Positions 1 to 12,577 are shown, counted from the stretch's first letter. The stretch is 39,444 nucleotides of DNA from Pseudomonadota bacterium (GCA_021821045.1 JAKACW010000039.1:1-39444); one strand, 5' to 3'. A program made the numbers and translations. The notes: generated by a model not told the origin, from the sequence alone.

Positions 1-19
1 TCGGTTTGTACCGCGCCAT
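1..19 (-). CDS. Start of a gene running off the left edge (partial)
   Basis: Only six codons are visible, reading MARYKP from an ATG at 19. Support for a real start is the context: a GGGAG Shine-Dalgarno site about seven bases upstream and a perfect TATAAT on the minus strand at 60-55, which would give a leader of about 30 bases. Some IS1182-type transposases begin with MARYKP, so a transposase is possible, but six residues cannot establish this. It lies downstream of rnk on the same strand, about 90 bases away. Confidence 0.3.
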
Positions 20-109
20 CGTCGCTCTCCCACGCATCCGTTTCCGTGGCCTCCATTATACCCAATGACGCCACGGACATTACGCGTGGTTGCGGGTTTT
101 TCTACAGCG

Positions 110-523
110 TCAACGGTGGTATTCACCGGCCCGCTCGGGTTGATACAGAATTTCCTCGATGCGAACTTTCATTACGCCGCCGGCCGGCCTTGGCCACTCG
201 ATCTCGTCGCCCTGTGACAGACCAAGCAGAGCGCTGCCGACGGGAGCGAGAATGGAGATCGTGCCGCCGCTTTCATCGACGTCCTTCGGATACACCAGAG
301 TCAGGCTGAATTCGTCGTCCGATGACGAAATTCGGAATTTGACCTTCGAGTTCATGGTCACGACATTGGGCGGCATGTCCTTGGGGTCGACGATATCGGC
401 GCGCGCGATTTCCGCTTCCAATTCGGACTTCCCCGGAACAGCGTTGGCCGGCAGCGTGCTCAATAGTTTCTCAAGCCTCTCGGCATCCAGTTCGGAAAGA
501 ATCACCTTTGGCTTCGTATTCAT
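110..523 (-). CDS. rnk: Rnk-type regulator of nucleoside diphosphate kinase (GreA/GreB C-terminal domain family)
   Basis: The product is 137 residues, the usual length of Rnk. Rnk proteins resemble the C-terminal domain of GreA/GreB, bind RNA polymerase and were named for an effect on nucleoside diphosphate kinase levels. The N-terminal helix pair lies around residues 5-45. The C-terminal GreA/B-like barrel includes YPKDVDESGGTISILAPVGS and the GLSQGDEIEW segment. I chose the ATG at 523 because a GAGGAA Shine-Dalgarno site lies just upstream and the protein then begins MNTKPKVILSELD, as family members do. The frame stays open further upstream, but that extension overlaps a hemerythrin remnant and is not needed. 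The gene probably shared a transcript with the hemerythrin gene before that decayed. Confidence 0.88.
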   Translation of the reverse strand: MNTKPKVILSELDAERLEKLLSTLPANAVPGKSELEAEIARADIVDPKDMPPNVVTMNSKVKFRISSSDDEFSLTLVYPKDVDESGGTISILAPVGSALLGLSQGDEIEWPRPAGGVMKVRIEEILYQPERAGEYHR

Positions 524-590
524 AGTATTCCTCGATCGACCACATTGGCGGGTTGCGCCGCTGGGTCCGAGTATAACGGTTCCCATCCGT

Positions 591-759
591 GACCGGAAAA
601 GGCGCTGCCTCTTCTTTTGCATGATGGCACTTGTCGGCGAAGTCACGCATGAAGTGGATGACGTTTTGCATCAACTTCACGTCGATGCAGGCCATGGACG
701 ACTTTCAGAATGTATTTGTGTTCGTGCGACAACTCGTGAATCGGATTTTCGACTGTCAT
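591..759 (-). pseudogene. Hemerythrin (HHE cation-binding) domain remnant, frameshifted and truncated
   Basis: The minus strand has a good start at 759 with a GGGAGG Shine-Dalgarno site. It reads MTVENPIHELSHEHKYILKV, a typical first helix of a hemerythrin HHE domain, and then stops after 38 codons. In another frame, from about 695, it continues with the second-helix signature FMRDFADKCHHAKEE and then FPV. Both pieces are in the correct order, so a single gene was broken near 695. The third and fourth helices with the remaining iron ligands are absent, because the sequence runs directly into the rnk leader. The protein cannot be functional as it stands. A sequencing error could explain the frameshift but not the missing C-terminal half. 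Confidence 0.62.
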
Positions 760-883
760 GGTCGTATTTCCTCCCTGATTTCATCGGCGGACTCGCCAAT
801 GCCAAAAACGCTCATACCCACGGGGAACTTAAGCTTATTCCACCGCTTCTAATGGCATGTCGGTGCCAAGTCGCTAAATTGGT

Positions 884-889
884 TATAAT
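884..889 (+). promoter_or_regulatory. Perfect -10 box upstream of panD
   Basis: A TATAAT hexamer lies 46 bases upstream of the panD start, so transcription would begin around 896. No convincing -35 hexamer is visible at 16-18 bases spacing. The call rests on the -10 match and its position. Confidence 0.4.
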
Positions 890-935
890 AGGCGCCGTTT
901 GTTAGGTATAACCGACTGAATTTGCTGGATAAGCC

Positions 936-1325
936 ATGCATCACACTGTACTGAACGCCAAACTGCACCGCGCCCGGGTTACCCACTCGGAGTTGGAGTA
1001 TGAGGGCTCGTGCGCTATCGACGGCAGCCTGTTGGAAGCGGCGGGCATCCACGAGTATGAGCAAATTCAGATTTATAACGTCACGAATGGTGAGAGATTC
1101 ACCACCTACGCTATTCGGGCGGAAAACGGCTCTGGAATCATATCGGTGAACGGCGCGGCGGCGCATAAAGCATCGCCCGGCGACATCGTGATCATCTGCA
1201 GTTACGTCGGATTGTCGCGTCAGGAATTAGCGTCGTTCAAGCCGACGTTGGTCTACGTTGACGAAAACAACAGGATTGTTCGCATTCGCAACGCCATTCC
1301 CCTGCAAATGGCCAGCAACGAGTAG
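936..1325 (+). CDS. panD: Aspartate 1-decarboxylase (pyruvoyl enzyme)
   Basis: PanD converts L-aspartate to beta-alanine for pantothenate and coenzyme A synthesis in the cytoplasm. The 129-residue product has the family length and the self-cleavage site: Gly24-Ser25 in YEGSC, where Ser25 becomes the pyruvoyl group. Other conserved parts are the N-terminal [26 protein letters not shown] and the [19 protein letters not shown] segment. The gene stands alone. It is not next to panB or panC, and it converges on ppc with only nine bases between the stop codons. The frame gives one sensible start at 936; the Shine-Dalgarno match there is weak. Confidence 0.96.
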   Translation: MHHTVLNAKLHRARVTHSELEYEGSCAIDGSLLEAAGIHEYEQIQIYNVTNGERFTTYAIRAENGSGIISVNGAAAHKASPGDIVIICSYVGLSRQELASFKPTLVYVDENNRIVRIRNAIPLQMASNE

Positions 1326-1334
1326 CTGGCTTCA

Positions 1335-4130
1335 CTAGCCCGTATTGCGCATTCCCGCCGCGATTGCATTGATTGAGCGCAGTAAAGGATCGAGCCAACG
1401 ATTTCGCTCGTCTTCCGCGCTGTTGTTGTCGCGATAGCGCTGCAGCAGGGTCACCTGGATGTGGTTGAGCGGATCCAGGTACGGGTTGCGGCGACGGATC
1501 GACAGCGCCAGTTGCGGGGTGTCCGACATCAAATCATCCGCCTGCGTGATGCGCAAGATCTGCGTATGCGTGCGGCGGTACTCGTCGCTAATGAAATTGA
1601 ATATTCGATTGCTGAGATCCGTTTGATCGCACAGAGCGGAGTATTGTTTGGCGATGGTCATGTCCGCCTTGATCAAGGCCATCTGAACGTTGCTGACCAG
1701 GGCGCGGAACGCCGCGCACTCCTCATACATTTGCCGTAGCCGGGCAAGCCGTTCGTCCGAGCGGCCGACCCAGCGCTCCAACGCGGTGCCGATGCCGAAC
1801 CAAGCGGGCAGGGTGTGGCGCGATTGCGCCCAACCAAAGACCCATGGAATGGCACGGATGGAGGCGCGAGAGCGATCTTGGTTCTTGCGGTGGGAAGGTC
1901 GCGAGCCGATGTTGAGCAATCCCAATTCCGATACGGGCGTCGCTTCGTAGAAGTAATCCATGAAGCCCAGAGTGTGGGTGGTGAGTTCGCGATACACTTC
2001 CTCGCCAACGCGCGCGATGTCTTGAAAAGCCGTGAGGTAATTCTGTTTGTCGGGCGTACTGTCCGTCACGAGATTCATGCTGGCTTTCATTAGGCCGGTG
2101 ATTCCCATAGTCAGCTCATAAACGGCCGTTTCCGCGTTGCTGTACTTGTAGGACAGAACTTCGCCCTGTTCGGTGAATTTGATCTGGCCCATGACCGTGC
2201 CCGGCGGTTGCGATAAAATGGCTTCATGGGTCGGTCCGCCGCCGCGACCGACGGTGCCGCCGCGACCGTGGAACAGCCGGCATTTGACGTTGCGCGAGCG
2301 GGCCAACTGCATGATTTTTTGTTGCGCGCTGTACAGCGCCCACGCGGATGCCAAAATTCCACCGTCCTTGCACGAGTCCGAATAGCCGAGCATGACCTCT
2401 TGTTGGTCATCGCCCGCCGCGAGCAGGGACCGGTAAGTCGAATTGTCGAGCAGCGTGGTCATCACGTCGGTGATGCGCTGCAGATCGTCGATGGTCTCGA
2501 ACAGGGGTGAAACGCGAATTTCGCAGCGCCAGCCTTGGAAAGTCTGTTCCACCAAGCCGGCTTGGCGAGCCAACGCGATCACTTCGAGCACGTGGCTGGC
2601 GTGATGCGTCATGGAGATGACGTAGTGACCAAACGCCTTCTCGCTGATCTCTTGGCGCATGTCGCGCATGACGTCAAAAACGGCGAGCGTCTCCTGTGTT
2701 TCGGCGGAGAGAGTGTCCCGGGGCGCCTTTAGAGGCGAGGCGTCGCCGATCAATTGGCACAACAGAGAGATTTTTTGGTCTTCTTTGAGTTCGCCGTAGT
2801 TGGTCTCGCGGCCGCTACTGGCCAGCAACTCCGCAATGGCCGCCGTATGCCTGGACGATTCCTGTCTGACGTCCAGAGCCATCAGGTAGAACCCGAACGT
2901 TTCCACCAACCGGATCAAGTCCTGTAGTTCCTCACGGGCGATGGCACCGTCGCCGTGGCTCGTCAATGAGTCGCGGATGGTATAGAGATCCTGTAGCAGT
3001 TCCCCTTCGTTGACATAAGCGTGCGGCGTTTCCGCGTGGGGACGCTCCTCCAAGCGGCTTTTCACGCGAACCAGATTTTGCTCCAACCGATAGCGCATGA
3101 TGTAGAGCTTGCGCCGGTAGGGTTCGTTGGCGAAACGGTTGGGTTTGTCGCGAAACGCGAGCGCGGCAAAAGGCGCGTCGCTTTCAAGGCTGGCGAGCAT
3201 GGCATCGGTTGGCTGGCACAACAGTATGGAGTGAGTCAGCACCAGTTGCAGGTTGGCGAGACGGCAGATGTATTCCAGTAGCGCCGCGCGCGACTGCAAG
3301 CGTAGCGCCAGGGCGGTGGTTTCGGGTCTGACGTTCGGATTGCCGTCACGATCGCCGCCGATCCATGAGCCGAAGCGCAAGAAGCTCGGCACGGTAATGT
3401 CGTGTCCGCCCGGCTCGGCCGTGCCATAAACGCGCTCAATGGCGTTTTCGAGATAACGGTATGTGCGGGGCACCGCGGCAAACAAACTGTCCTGGAAATA
3501 AAACACCCCATTGCGGATCTCGTCGTTGACTTGCGGCCGCTGCACCCGTACCTCGTCGGTTTTCCAGAGGACTTGGATGAGATTGCTCAGTTTGGCGTAG
3601 ATATCATCCCGTTCCCTTCGCGACAAACGCGGGTCATTGAGTTTCTCGCTGGTGACGAAAATGCGCCGCTGCAATTCCATCAGCGTTCGGCGCTTGGCCT
3701 CGGTCGGGTGGGCTGTGATGACCGGCATGTAGATCAGCCGATCGAGCAGGGTTTGGAGTTCTTCGCGGCCCATGCCGTCGTCGCGAAACTGTTGGACTGT
3801 ATCGTCGAAAGAGCCGCGCCAAAGCCGCCCGCCGGCCCGCACTTGGCGGCGGCGGTCTTGATGGTGGTAGGCTTCTTCGGCGATGTTTACCAAGTTGAAG
3901 TAAATCGCGAAGGCGCGCACCACGTGGGTCAGTACATCCGGATCGAGACGGGTGATGAATCGCACCAAATGGGCGCGCTTGTCCGCGTCATCCTGCTGGT
4001 GCAGCTTGATGAAGCCGCGCCGCAGTGTCTCGACCGCGCGCAGCACCCGCCCGCCTTGCTGCGAACGCAGCACTTCACCCAGCAAATTGCCAAATAGTTT
4101 GACGCGCGAGCGTAGGGCTTTATCAGTCAT
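1335..4130 (-). CDS. ppc: Phosphoenolpyruvate carboxylase
   Basis: This cytoplasmic enzyme carboxylates phosphoenolpyruvate with bicarbonate to give oxaloacetate, refilling the TCA cycle. The 931 residues are slightly longer than the E. coli enzyme. Signature segments are in order: VITAHPTEAKRRT with catalytic His141, GSWIGGDRDGNPNV, MLGYSDSCKDGG, FHGRGGTVGRGGGP (mobile loop), GSRPSHR and RAIPWVFGWAQSR. The C-terminus ends MRNTG, matching the conserved RNTG terminus of the family. Its start lies 124 bases downstream of the glgA stop on the same strand. No allosteric change can be read from the sequence with confidence. Confidence 0.97.
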   Translation of the reverse strand: MTDKALRSRVKLFGNLLGEVLRSQQGGRVLRAVETLRRGFIKLHQQDDADKRAHLVRFITRLDPDVLTHVVRAFAIYFNLVNIAEEAYHHQDRRRQVRAGGRLWRGSFDDTVQQFRDDGMGREELQTLLDRLIYMPVITAHPTEAKRRTLMELQRRIFVTSEKLNDPRLSRRERDDIYAKLSNLIQVLWKTDEVRVQRPQVNDEIRNGVFYFQDSLFAAVPRTYRYLENAIERVYGTAEPGGHDITVPSFLRFGSWIGGDRDGNPNVRPETTALALRLQSRAALLEYICRLANLQLVLTHSILLCQPTDAMLASLESDAPFAALAFRDKPNRFANEPYRRKLYIMRYRLEQNLVRVKSRLEERPHAETPHAYVNEGELLQDLYTIRDSLTSHGDGAIAREELQDLIRLVETFGFYLMALDVRQESSRHTAAIAELLASSGRETNYGELKEDQKISLLCQLIGDASPLKAPRDTLSAETQETLAVFDVMRDMRQEISEKAFGHYVISMTHHASHVLEVIALARQAGLVEQTFQGWRCEIRVSPLFETIDDLQRITDVMTTLLDNSTYRSLLAAGDDQQEVMLGYSDSCKDGGILASAWALYSAQQKIMQLARSRNVKCRLFHGRGGTVGRGGGPTHEAILSQPPGTVMGQIKFTEQGEVLSYKYSNAETAVYELTMGITGLMKASMNLVTDSTPDKQNYLTAFQDIARVGEEVYRELTTHTLGFMDYFYEATPVSELGLLNIGSRPSHRKNQDRSRASIRAIPWVFGWAQSRHTLPAWFGIGTALERWVGRSDERLARLRQMYEECAAFRALVSNVQMALIKADMTIAKQYSALCDQTDLSNRIFNFISDEYRRTHTQILRITQADDLMSDTPQLALSIRRRNPYLDPLNHIQVTLLQRYRDNNSAEDERNRWLDPLLRSINAIAAGMRNTG

Positions 4131-4253
4131 AACATTCCGCTGGTGGTGACTATGGGTGGTGAGGGTATTACCGGGCGCTGAGTTATTGTGCTGCCCCGAA
4201 AACGGCGCCGTCTTTGGGCCGCTGGGGTCGATCAGGGCGCCATTATAGCGTTG

Positions 4254-5741
4254 TTATCCCTTTTTTGCCCGATTTTTTGCCGCCTTGGCATAAAGCTGAA
4301 GATAGGAGCGGGCGCTGCGTTCCCAGCTGTAATTGTCCGCCATGGCACGTGCCATAAGGGCGCGCCAGACGGCTTTTTGCTCGTATAGCCCCAGAGCGCG
4401 GCCTATGGCGTCGGCCAGGGCTTTTTCAGTGCATTCGACAAAGGAAATTCCGTTGGCGGTGCCGTCGCGCAGGGATCCGGCGGTGGTGTCGCGAACCGTA
4501 TCCGCCAATCCACCGGTGTGGCGGACGATGGGCACCGTGCCGTAGCGAAGGCTGTACATCTGGTTCAGACCGCAAGGTTCGAACAAAGAGGGCATGAGAA
4601 ACATGTCCGAGCCGGCTTCGATCAAATGGGCCATGGGTTCGCTGAAGCCTGTGCGAACGGCGATTCTTGTCGGGTGAAGGGCGGCCATGCGACGAAACGC
4701 CTGTTCCAACGCGAGGTCGCCCGATCCGAGCACGACCAACTGAAACTCGAACCGGCTCGCCAAATCGGGCAGTGCCTGCAAAACCAGGCTCACGCCTTTT
4801 TGCTCGACCAACCGTCCTACCATGCCGATCAGCGGGGTATCGCGTTCGATGGGCAGTCCCATTTGTTGCTGAAGGGCGTGTTTGTTGACGTACTTCTGCT
4901 CCAAGTGTTCGGCGTCGTACGTCTGCGCGATCATGGTGTCTTGCGCCGGATTCCAGATGGCGTAGTCCGCGCCGTTGAGGATGCCCTCGAGGTCACCGGC
5001 GCGAAAATTGAGCAGTCCGTCGAGGCCGCAGCCGAACTCCGGGGTGCGGATTTCCTTGGCGTAGGTCGGGCTCACGGTATTGATCCGATCGGCAAACGCC
5101 AAGCCGCCTTTGATAAACGAAAATTGACCGTGGAACTCCATCGCGTCATAGCGAAAAAGCTCGCTGGGCAGTTTCAGCAGTGCCTGTAGGGCGCGGAATG
5201 TGCTCGCAGGAAAGTTGCCTTGATAGGCCAGGTTGTGCACCGTGAACGCCGTCGTCGGACGTTCGTGGTGCCGCGCCAACAACGCGGCTGCCAGGCCCGT
5301 TTGCCAATCATTGCAGTGCACCACATTTGGGCGCCAATTCAGGCCGACGTCATCCAGCGCAATGCGTTCGATAACCTTGGAGTACACTGCGAAGCGCTCG
5401 GCGTTGTCCGCCCAGTCCTTGCCGGCGGCGTCCACATAGGGATTGCCGGCGCGGTCGAAGTGCGACGGGGCATCGATCAACAAGAGCGGGATCTTAGAGT
5501 TCGGGAACTGGCCTTCGAGAATACGAACGGAGTGAGGCAAACCAAGATCGAGCACGCCCACGACGTTTAGCGGCTTCACTTTCGCCACCACTTCACGGTA
5601 AGCGGGAAGCACCATACGCACGTCCTTGCGCAGCGCCTTGAGCGCCACCGGCAGGCTGCCGGAAACGTCGCCCAATCCGCCCGTTTTGATCAATGGGGCG
5701 GCTTCACTGGTGGCGAATAGAATCTTGTTGGCTGCAGACAT
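4254..5741 (-). CDS. glgA: Glycogen synthase (ADP-glucose type, GT5)
   Basis: GlgA transfers glucose from ADP-glucose to the growing alpha-1,4-glucan chain. The 495-residue protein has the N-terminal KTGGLGDVSGSLP motif (Lys19) that binds ADP-glucose, the central HCNDWQTGL, and the C-terminal nucleotide-sugar motif EPCGLNQMYSLRYGTVPIVR followed by HTGGLADTV. This is the two-Rossmann-domain GT-B layout. No glgB, glgC or glgP is adjacent; the neighbours are ppc downstream and the divergent gnd-zwf-pgi set. The context therefore suggests carbon storage placed next to carbon entry points rather than a full glycogen operon. Confidence 0.95.
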   Translation of the reverse strand: MSAANKILFATSEAAPLIKTGGLGDVSGSLPVALKALRKDVRMVLPAYREVVAKVKPLNVVGVLDLGLPHSVRILEGQFPNSKIPLLLIDAPSHFDRAGNPYVDAAGKDWADNAERFAVYSKVIERIALDDVGLNWRPNVVHCNDWQTGLAAALLARHHERPTTAFTVHNLAYQGNFPASTFRALQALLKLPSELFRYDAMEFHGQFSFIKGGLAFADRINTVSPTYAKEIRTPEFGCGLDGLLNFRAGDLEGILNGADYAIWNPAQDTMIAQTYDAEHLEQKYVNKHALQQQMGLPIERDTPLIGMVGRLVEQKGVSLVLQALPDLASRFEFQLVVLGSGDLALEQAFRRMAALHPTRIAVRTGFSEPMAHLIEAGSDMFLMPSLFEPCGLNQMYSLRYGTVPIVRHTGGLADTVRDTTAGSLRDGTANGISFVECTEKALADAIGRALGLYEQKAVWRALMARAMADNYSWERSARSYLQLYAKAAKNRAKKG

Positions 5742-5998
5742 CGTGTTGGCCGCGTTGTTACGGTTGAATTGGAATCGTGCTCGGTATTATTTATTCGGAC
5801 CGACTAATGAATTAAAAACCATAGAAGAAGTTTGGCGTGTCGTCGAGTACCATTCATGAGATCAATCGTAGCAGCATAACGGTCAAAGTAACAGGCGAAC
5901 TGCGGTTTACGAGATGTAAAGTGGTAAATGTCCATGGCGATAACGATGGATCGCGACTATAGAATTATCACGAAGAGCGACACGGAAAGGGGCTCGTT
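5742..5998. other. Divergent intergenic region between glgA and gnd
   Basis: These 257 bases separate two divergent starts and must hold promoters for both. The left half is A+T-rich compared with the coding DNA. A TATAGAAT stretch at 5958-5965 is a reasonable -10 region for gnd, without a clear -35. A GGAAAGGGG ribosome site precedes the gnd ATG. No RNA gene, operator palindrome or repeat was recognised. Confidence 0.4.
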
Positions 5999-6915
5999 AT
6001 GAAACTCGCAATGATCGGGTTAGGGAAGATGGGCGGCAACATGGCGCGCCGATTGTGCCGCGGCGGCATTTCGGTGGTCGGGTATAACCGCTCGCCGCAA
6101 ATCGTCAACCAGCTTCAGGCCGAGGAAGGGATGATCGCCGCGACGTCGCTTGCCGACGCGGTGAGCAAGTTGTCGGCGCCGCGCGTGGTGTGGCTGATGC
6201 TGCCTGCCGGACAACCCACCGAGGACGCAATCGCCGAGCTCATTCCGCTTTTGAAAACAGGTGACGTCATCGTTGACGGCGGTAACTCGAACTACCATGA
6301 CAGCGTTCGGCGCGGCGCCATGTTGAATGGCCACGGCATCGGCTTCATGGACGCCGGCACATCCGGCGGCGTGTGGGGTCTCGACAACGGCTATTGTCTG
6401 ATGGTCGGCGCCAGCAAGGAAACGGCGAAAATCCTCGAGCCCGCGCTCAAGGTTCTGGCGCCCGGTACGGATGTTGGTTGGGCCCACGTCGGCCCGGTCG
6501 GCTCCGGTCATTTCACCAAGATGATTCACAACGGTATCGAGTACGGCATGATGCAGGCGCTTGCCGAAGGGCTGGCCATTCTGCGCGGCAAGGAAGAGTT
6601 CAAGCTGGATCTTGCCCAAATCACCGAGCTGTGGCGGCATGGCTCCGTGGTGCGTAGTTGGTTGCTCGATTTGACCGCCGATGCGCTGGAGAAGGACCAG
6701 GAATTGAAATCGGTGGCGCCGTACGTCGCCGATTCCGGTGAGGGGCGCTGGACGGTTGTTGAATCTATCGACCAAGGGGTTGCGGCGCCGGTGCTGACAT
6801 TGGCGCTGCAAATGCGTTTCGCCAGCCAGGACGTGGAAGGCTACCCCTATAAGCTGCTGTCGATGATGCGCAATGCGTTTGGCGGCCACGCCGTCAAGAG
6901 CGCGAAGGAGGGCAC

Positions 6916-6919
<4 letters not shown>
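5999..6919 (+). CDS. gnd: 6-phosphogluconate dehydrogenase, short decarboxylating form
   Basis: This enzyme oxidises and decarboxylates 6-phosphogluconate to ribulose 5-phosphate. At 306 residues it belongs to the short (GndA/YqeC-like) form rather than the roughly 470-residue E. coli form. It has the Rossmann start [15 protein letters not shown], the substrate-binding [20 protein letters not shown], and the catalytic segment [17 protein letters not shown] with the expected Lys, Asn and Glu. After the second strand it reads GYNRS. An Asn-Arg pair there is usual in NADP-using relatives, so NADP preference is possible, but this is an inference. Its stop overlaps the zwf start by four bases (GTGA), so translation is probably coupled. 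Confidence 0.93.
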
Positions 6920-10187
<3,268 letters not shown>

Positions 10188-10230
10188 TGTCTGCTACGGT
10201 GCGGGTTGAGTCCGCGCTCGTGTGGTCTCC

Positions 10231-10292
10231 AATCGCGGAATGATCCGCTCCCACAACGAGCGTTGCTGGTGGGAGCGCATTCCTTGCGCGGT
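10231..10292. repeat. REP-like inverted pair downstream of pgi
   Basis: Two opposed copies of a short palindromic unit: AATCGCGGAATGATCCGCTC followed by CCAC, then GTGGGAGCGCATTCCTTGCG after a 16-base spacer. The unit recurs in other gaps of this window. The pair forms a long imperfect hairpin that could act as a transcript-end stabiliser for pgi. Confidence 0.75.
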
Positions 10293-10376
10293 TCTTTGCC
10301 TGACTGGTCGTCGAGTGTGTTTCAGTCGGCCCATTCGCCGTGCCGCAGTCGCCCGCGGCCATGTTAAACTTCGGCC

Positions 10377-11195
10377 ATGATTCATGTTCGCACGTTCGCT
10401 GCTGTCGGCGCCTTGTTGCTATGGGCGGTCTGCGCGGTCGCGGCCGCTGCGGACGCGCTGACTTATCGCGTTGTGGCGCGCTATCCCCATGACCCGGACG
10501 CGTTCACCCAAGGGTTGCTCTATCATCAGGGCGTGCTGTACGAGAGCACAGGATTGTACGGCGAATCCACGGTGCGCCGGGTGGATCTGGCAACCGGCAA
10601 CGTGATTGCGAGCACAAAGCTACCGCCGCGCGCATTCGGAGAAGGACTGGCGTTGTGGAACGATCGACTGATTCAGCTCACCTGGCGTGAGCAAACCGCG
10701 TTTGTCTTCAATCTTGAGACGCTGGAGTTCGTCGGTCAGCACGAGTATCACACGGAAGGTTGGGGGCTCACCTTCGATGGCACGAATCTGCTCCTCAGTG
10801 ATGGCTCCGACACCTTATATTTTCATTCGCCGGAGGATTTCTCCGTGGTGCGGCGCGTTCAAGTGAAAGACGGCGAGAAACCGGTGACGCGGCTGAATGA
10901 GTTGGAATATATCAACGGCCAGGTGTGGGCTAATGTGTGGCAGCAGGATCGCATCGCTGTCATCGATCCGAATTCGGGTGGCGTGATCGCATGGCTTGAT
11001 CTGCAAGGGTTGCACCCGAAGTCCCAGCGCAAATCCTCGGAAGACGTCTTGAACGGGATTGCCTTCAATCCGGACAACGGACGCCTGTTGGTGACGGGAA
11101 AAAAGTGGCCTGTGTTGTTTGAGTTGGAAGTCGGCGGATTGGAGCCCGGAAATCAGAACGCCGCGTCCGGGACTGTCCCCGAGCCGCGGCGTTGA
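10377..11195 (+). CDS. Exported glutaminyl-peptide cyclotransferase (plant/bacterial-type, beta-propeller)
   Basis: The family forms N-terminal pyroglutamate from glutamine. The 272-residue product has an N-terminal signal sequence of about 24 residues (hydrophobic core AVGALLLWAVCAVAAA), so it probably acts in the periplasm. The mature part carries the family pattern: YPHDPDAFTQGLLY, LYESTGLYGESTVRRVDL, FGEGLALWNDRLIQLTW, EGWGLTFDGTNLLLSDGS, LNELEYINGQVWANVWQQD and DVLNGIAFNPDNGRLLVTGK. This is the Glu_cyclase_2 five-bladed propeller. It stands alone between pgi and the minus-strand DsrE-like gene. Confidence 0.88.
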   Translation: MIHVRTFAAVGALLLWAVCAVAAAADALTYRVVARYPHDPDAFTQGLLYHQGVLYESTGLYGESTVRRVDLATGNVIASTKLPPRAFGEGLALWNDRLIQLTWREQTAFVFNLETLEFVGQHEYHTEGWGLTFDGTNLLLSDGSDTLYFHSPEDFSVVRRVQVKDGEKPVTRLNELEYINGQVWANVWQQDRIAVIDPNSGGVIAWLDLQGLHPKSQRKSSEDVLNGIAFNPDNGRLLVTGKKWPVLFELEVGGLEPGNQNAASGTVPEPRR

Positions 11196-11217
11196 TGAGT
11201 TTGGAGCTTAACGCGCG

Positions 11218-11649
11218 CTAGGGCCGCAGGTAACTGAAGCCTTTCATTTGCAGCGCGGCGACCCGGACTACGCCGCCTTCTGGCCGTTCAATAAAGCCCG
11301 GGAGAAGATCGGCCAGTTTATAGTTGAGCTTCTTCATCGTATTGCCGCAGGCGTCGAACTCCACGCCCAGCTTCAGCAGCTTTGGGATCATGTCTTTGGT
11401 GAACGCGCTGGCTTTCGCGTTGGAAAAGCCGTGCATGCCCGGTCCGATGACTACCATCACGATTTCAGCATTTTCCGGTCCGCCGACACCGTTGATGTGA
11501 TTGGCGATATTGCGCAGGGTGAACTCGACCTGTGCTTCTTCCGAAACGTGGTACACCACTCGATGTTTCTCGTTGTCGGCGGATGTCGCAAAAGACGCGA
11601 ACAGCACGATCGCTGCAGCGAAAAAGGTCGTAACACGTTGAAATAACAT
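11218..11649 (-). CDS. Exported DsrE-like protein
   Basis: The product is 143 residues with a signal peptide (hydrophobic core FFAAAIVLFASFATS, probable cleavage near residue 23), so it is probably periplasmic. The mature part has the DsrE/DsrF-like fold pattern: VVYHVSEEAQVEFTLRNIAN, IVMVVIGPGMHGF and VEFDACGNTMKK, in which Cys101 is the conserved cysteine of this group. Relatives are often near sulfur-handling genes, but none is visible here. I chose the ATG at 11649 because it directly precedes the signal peptide and has an AGGGG ribosome site; a longer reading from 11718 would destroy the signal sequence. It is divergent from truA. Confidence 0.8.
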   Translation of the reverse strand: MLFQRVTTFFAAAIVLFASFATSADNEKHRVVYHVSEEAQVEFTLRNIANHINGVGGPENAEIVMVVIGPGMHGFSNAKASAFTKDMIPKLLKLGVEFDACGNTMKKLNYKLADLLPGFIERPEGGVVRVAALQMKGFSYLRP

Positions 11650-11773
11650 AGCATTTAACCCCTGTGTTGCCACGATCGAGTATAATGGCCGGCTTTGTGA
11701 AATTTGGCCGTGCACCACGAGTTAGCGGAATCGCTTTACCAAAGTTTAGTAAATGAAAATTCTGGCGCCATAA

Positions 11774-12553
11774 ATGAGAATCGCATTGGGGATTGAATAC
11801 GACGGCACGCCGTATCACGGTTGGCAGTTTCAGGATGGCGCCGTCAACGTGCAAGCCGAAGTCGAGGCCGCCCTGGCGAAGGTTGCGGATCATCCGGTGC
11901 GTGTCGCCTGCGCTGGGCGCACCGACACCGGGGTGCATGCGACGGCGCAGGTGGCGCACTTCGACACCTCGGCGCAGCGCACCGAGCGCTCGTGGGTTTA
12001 CGGCGCCAATAGTAATCTGCCCAAATCCATCGCGGTGCAATGGGCCAAACCCGTTTCCGAAGCCTTCCACGCCCGTTTTAGCGCGGTGAAACGGCGTTAC
12101 CGCTATGTGATTTTCAATCGGCATGTGCGGCCGACGTTTCTGGCGTATCGCGTGACGTGGGAACATCGCCCGTTGGACGAAACGCGCATGGCGCGGGCGG
12201 CCCAGTTCTGGGTGGGCGAGCACGATTTTTCGACTTTTCGTTCCTATGCCTGTCAGGCCAAGCATCCCGTTCGGATCATGCATCGTGTCGACGTCTGGCG
12301 CGATGGCCCGTTGGTTTTCATCGAGGTGGAGGCCAACGGCTTTTTGCACCACATGGTGCGGAATATGGCAGGCGTGCTGGCGGCCATCGGCGCCGGGGAG
12401 CAGGAGCCTGAATGGGCGCAGCAGTTGCTGGAACATCGCGACCGGGTGCTCGGCGGCGTCACCGCGCCGGCCCACGGCCTATATTTCACCGGCGTAACCT
12501 ATCCCGCGGAATTCGACCTGCCCGAGATTTCGCCGGCGGGGCTGGTCTGGTAG
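11774..12553 (+). CDS. truA: tRNA pseudouridine(38-40) synthase
   Basis: TruA makes pseudouridine at positions 38-40 of the tRNA anticodon arm. The 259-residue product has the catalytic motif CAGRTDTGVHA with Asp51, the N-terminal GIEYDGTPYHGWQ, RRYRYVIFNR, the DFSTFRS segment, and FLHHMVRNMAG near the C-terminus. It leads the conserved block that continues into trpF 24 bases later. This truA-trpF pairing is typical of Pseudomonas-like gammaproteobacteria. Confidence 0.96.
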   Translation: MRIALGIEYDGTPYHGWQFQDGAVNVQAEVEAALAKVADHPVRVACAGRTDTGVHATAQVAHFDTSAQRTERSWVYGANSNLPKSIAVQWAKPVSEAFHARFSAVKRRYRYVIFNRHVRPTFLAYRVTWEHRPLDETRMARAAQFWVGEHDFSTFRSYACQAKHPVRIMHRVDVWRDGPLVFIEVEANGFLHHMVRNMAGVLAAIGAGEQEPEWAQQLLEHRDRVLGGVTAPAHGLYFTGVTYPAEFDLPEISPAGLVW

Positions 12554-12577
12554 CCTATAGCGCCTGCGATGTAGGGG

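Noticed and set aside
3402-4097. Plus-strand open frame inside ppc
   Set aside because: The antisense of a strong ppc coding frame; no domain or start signals.
6020-6889. Minus-strand open frame opposite gnd
   Set aside because: A reflection of the gnd codon pattern in G+C-rich DNA; the His/Gln/Arg-rich translation matches nothing.
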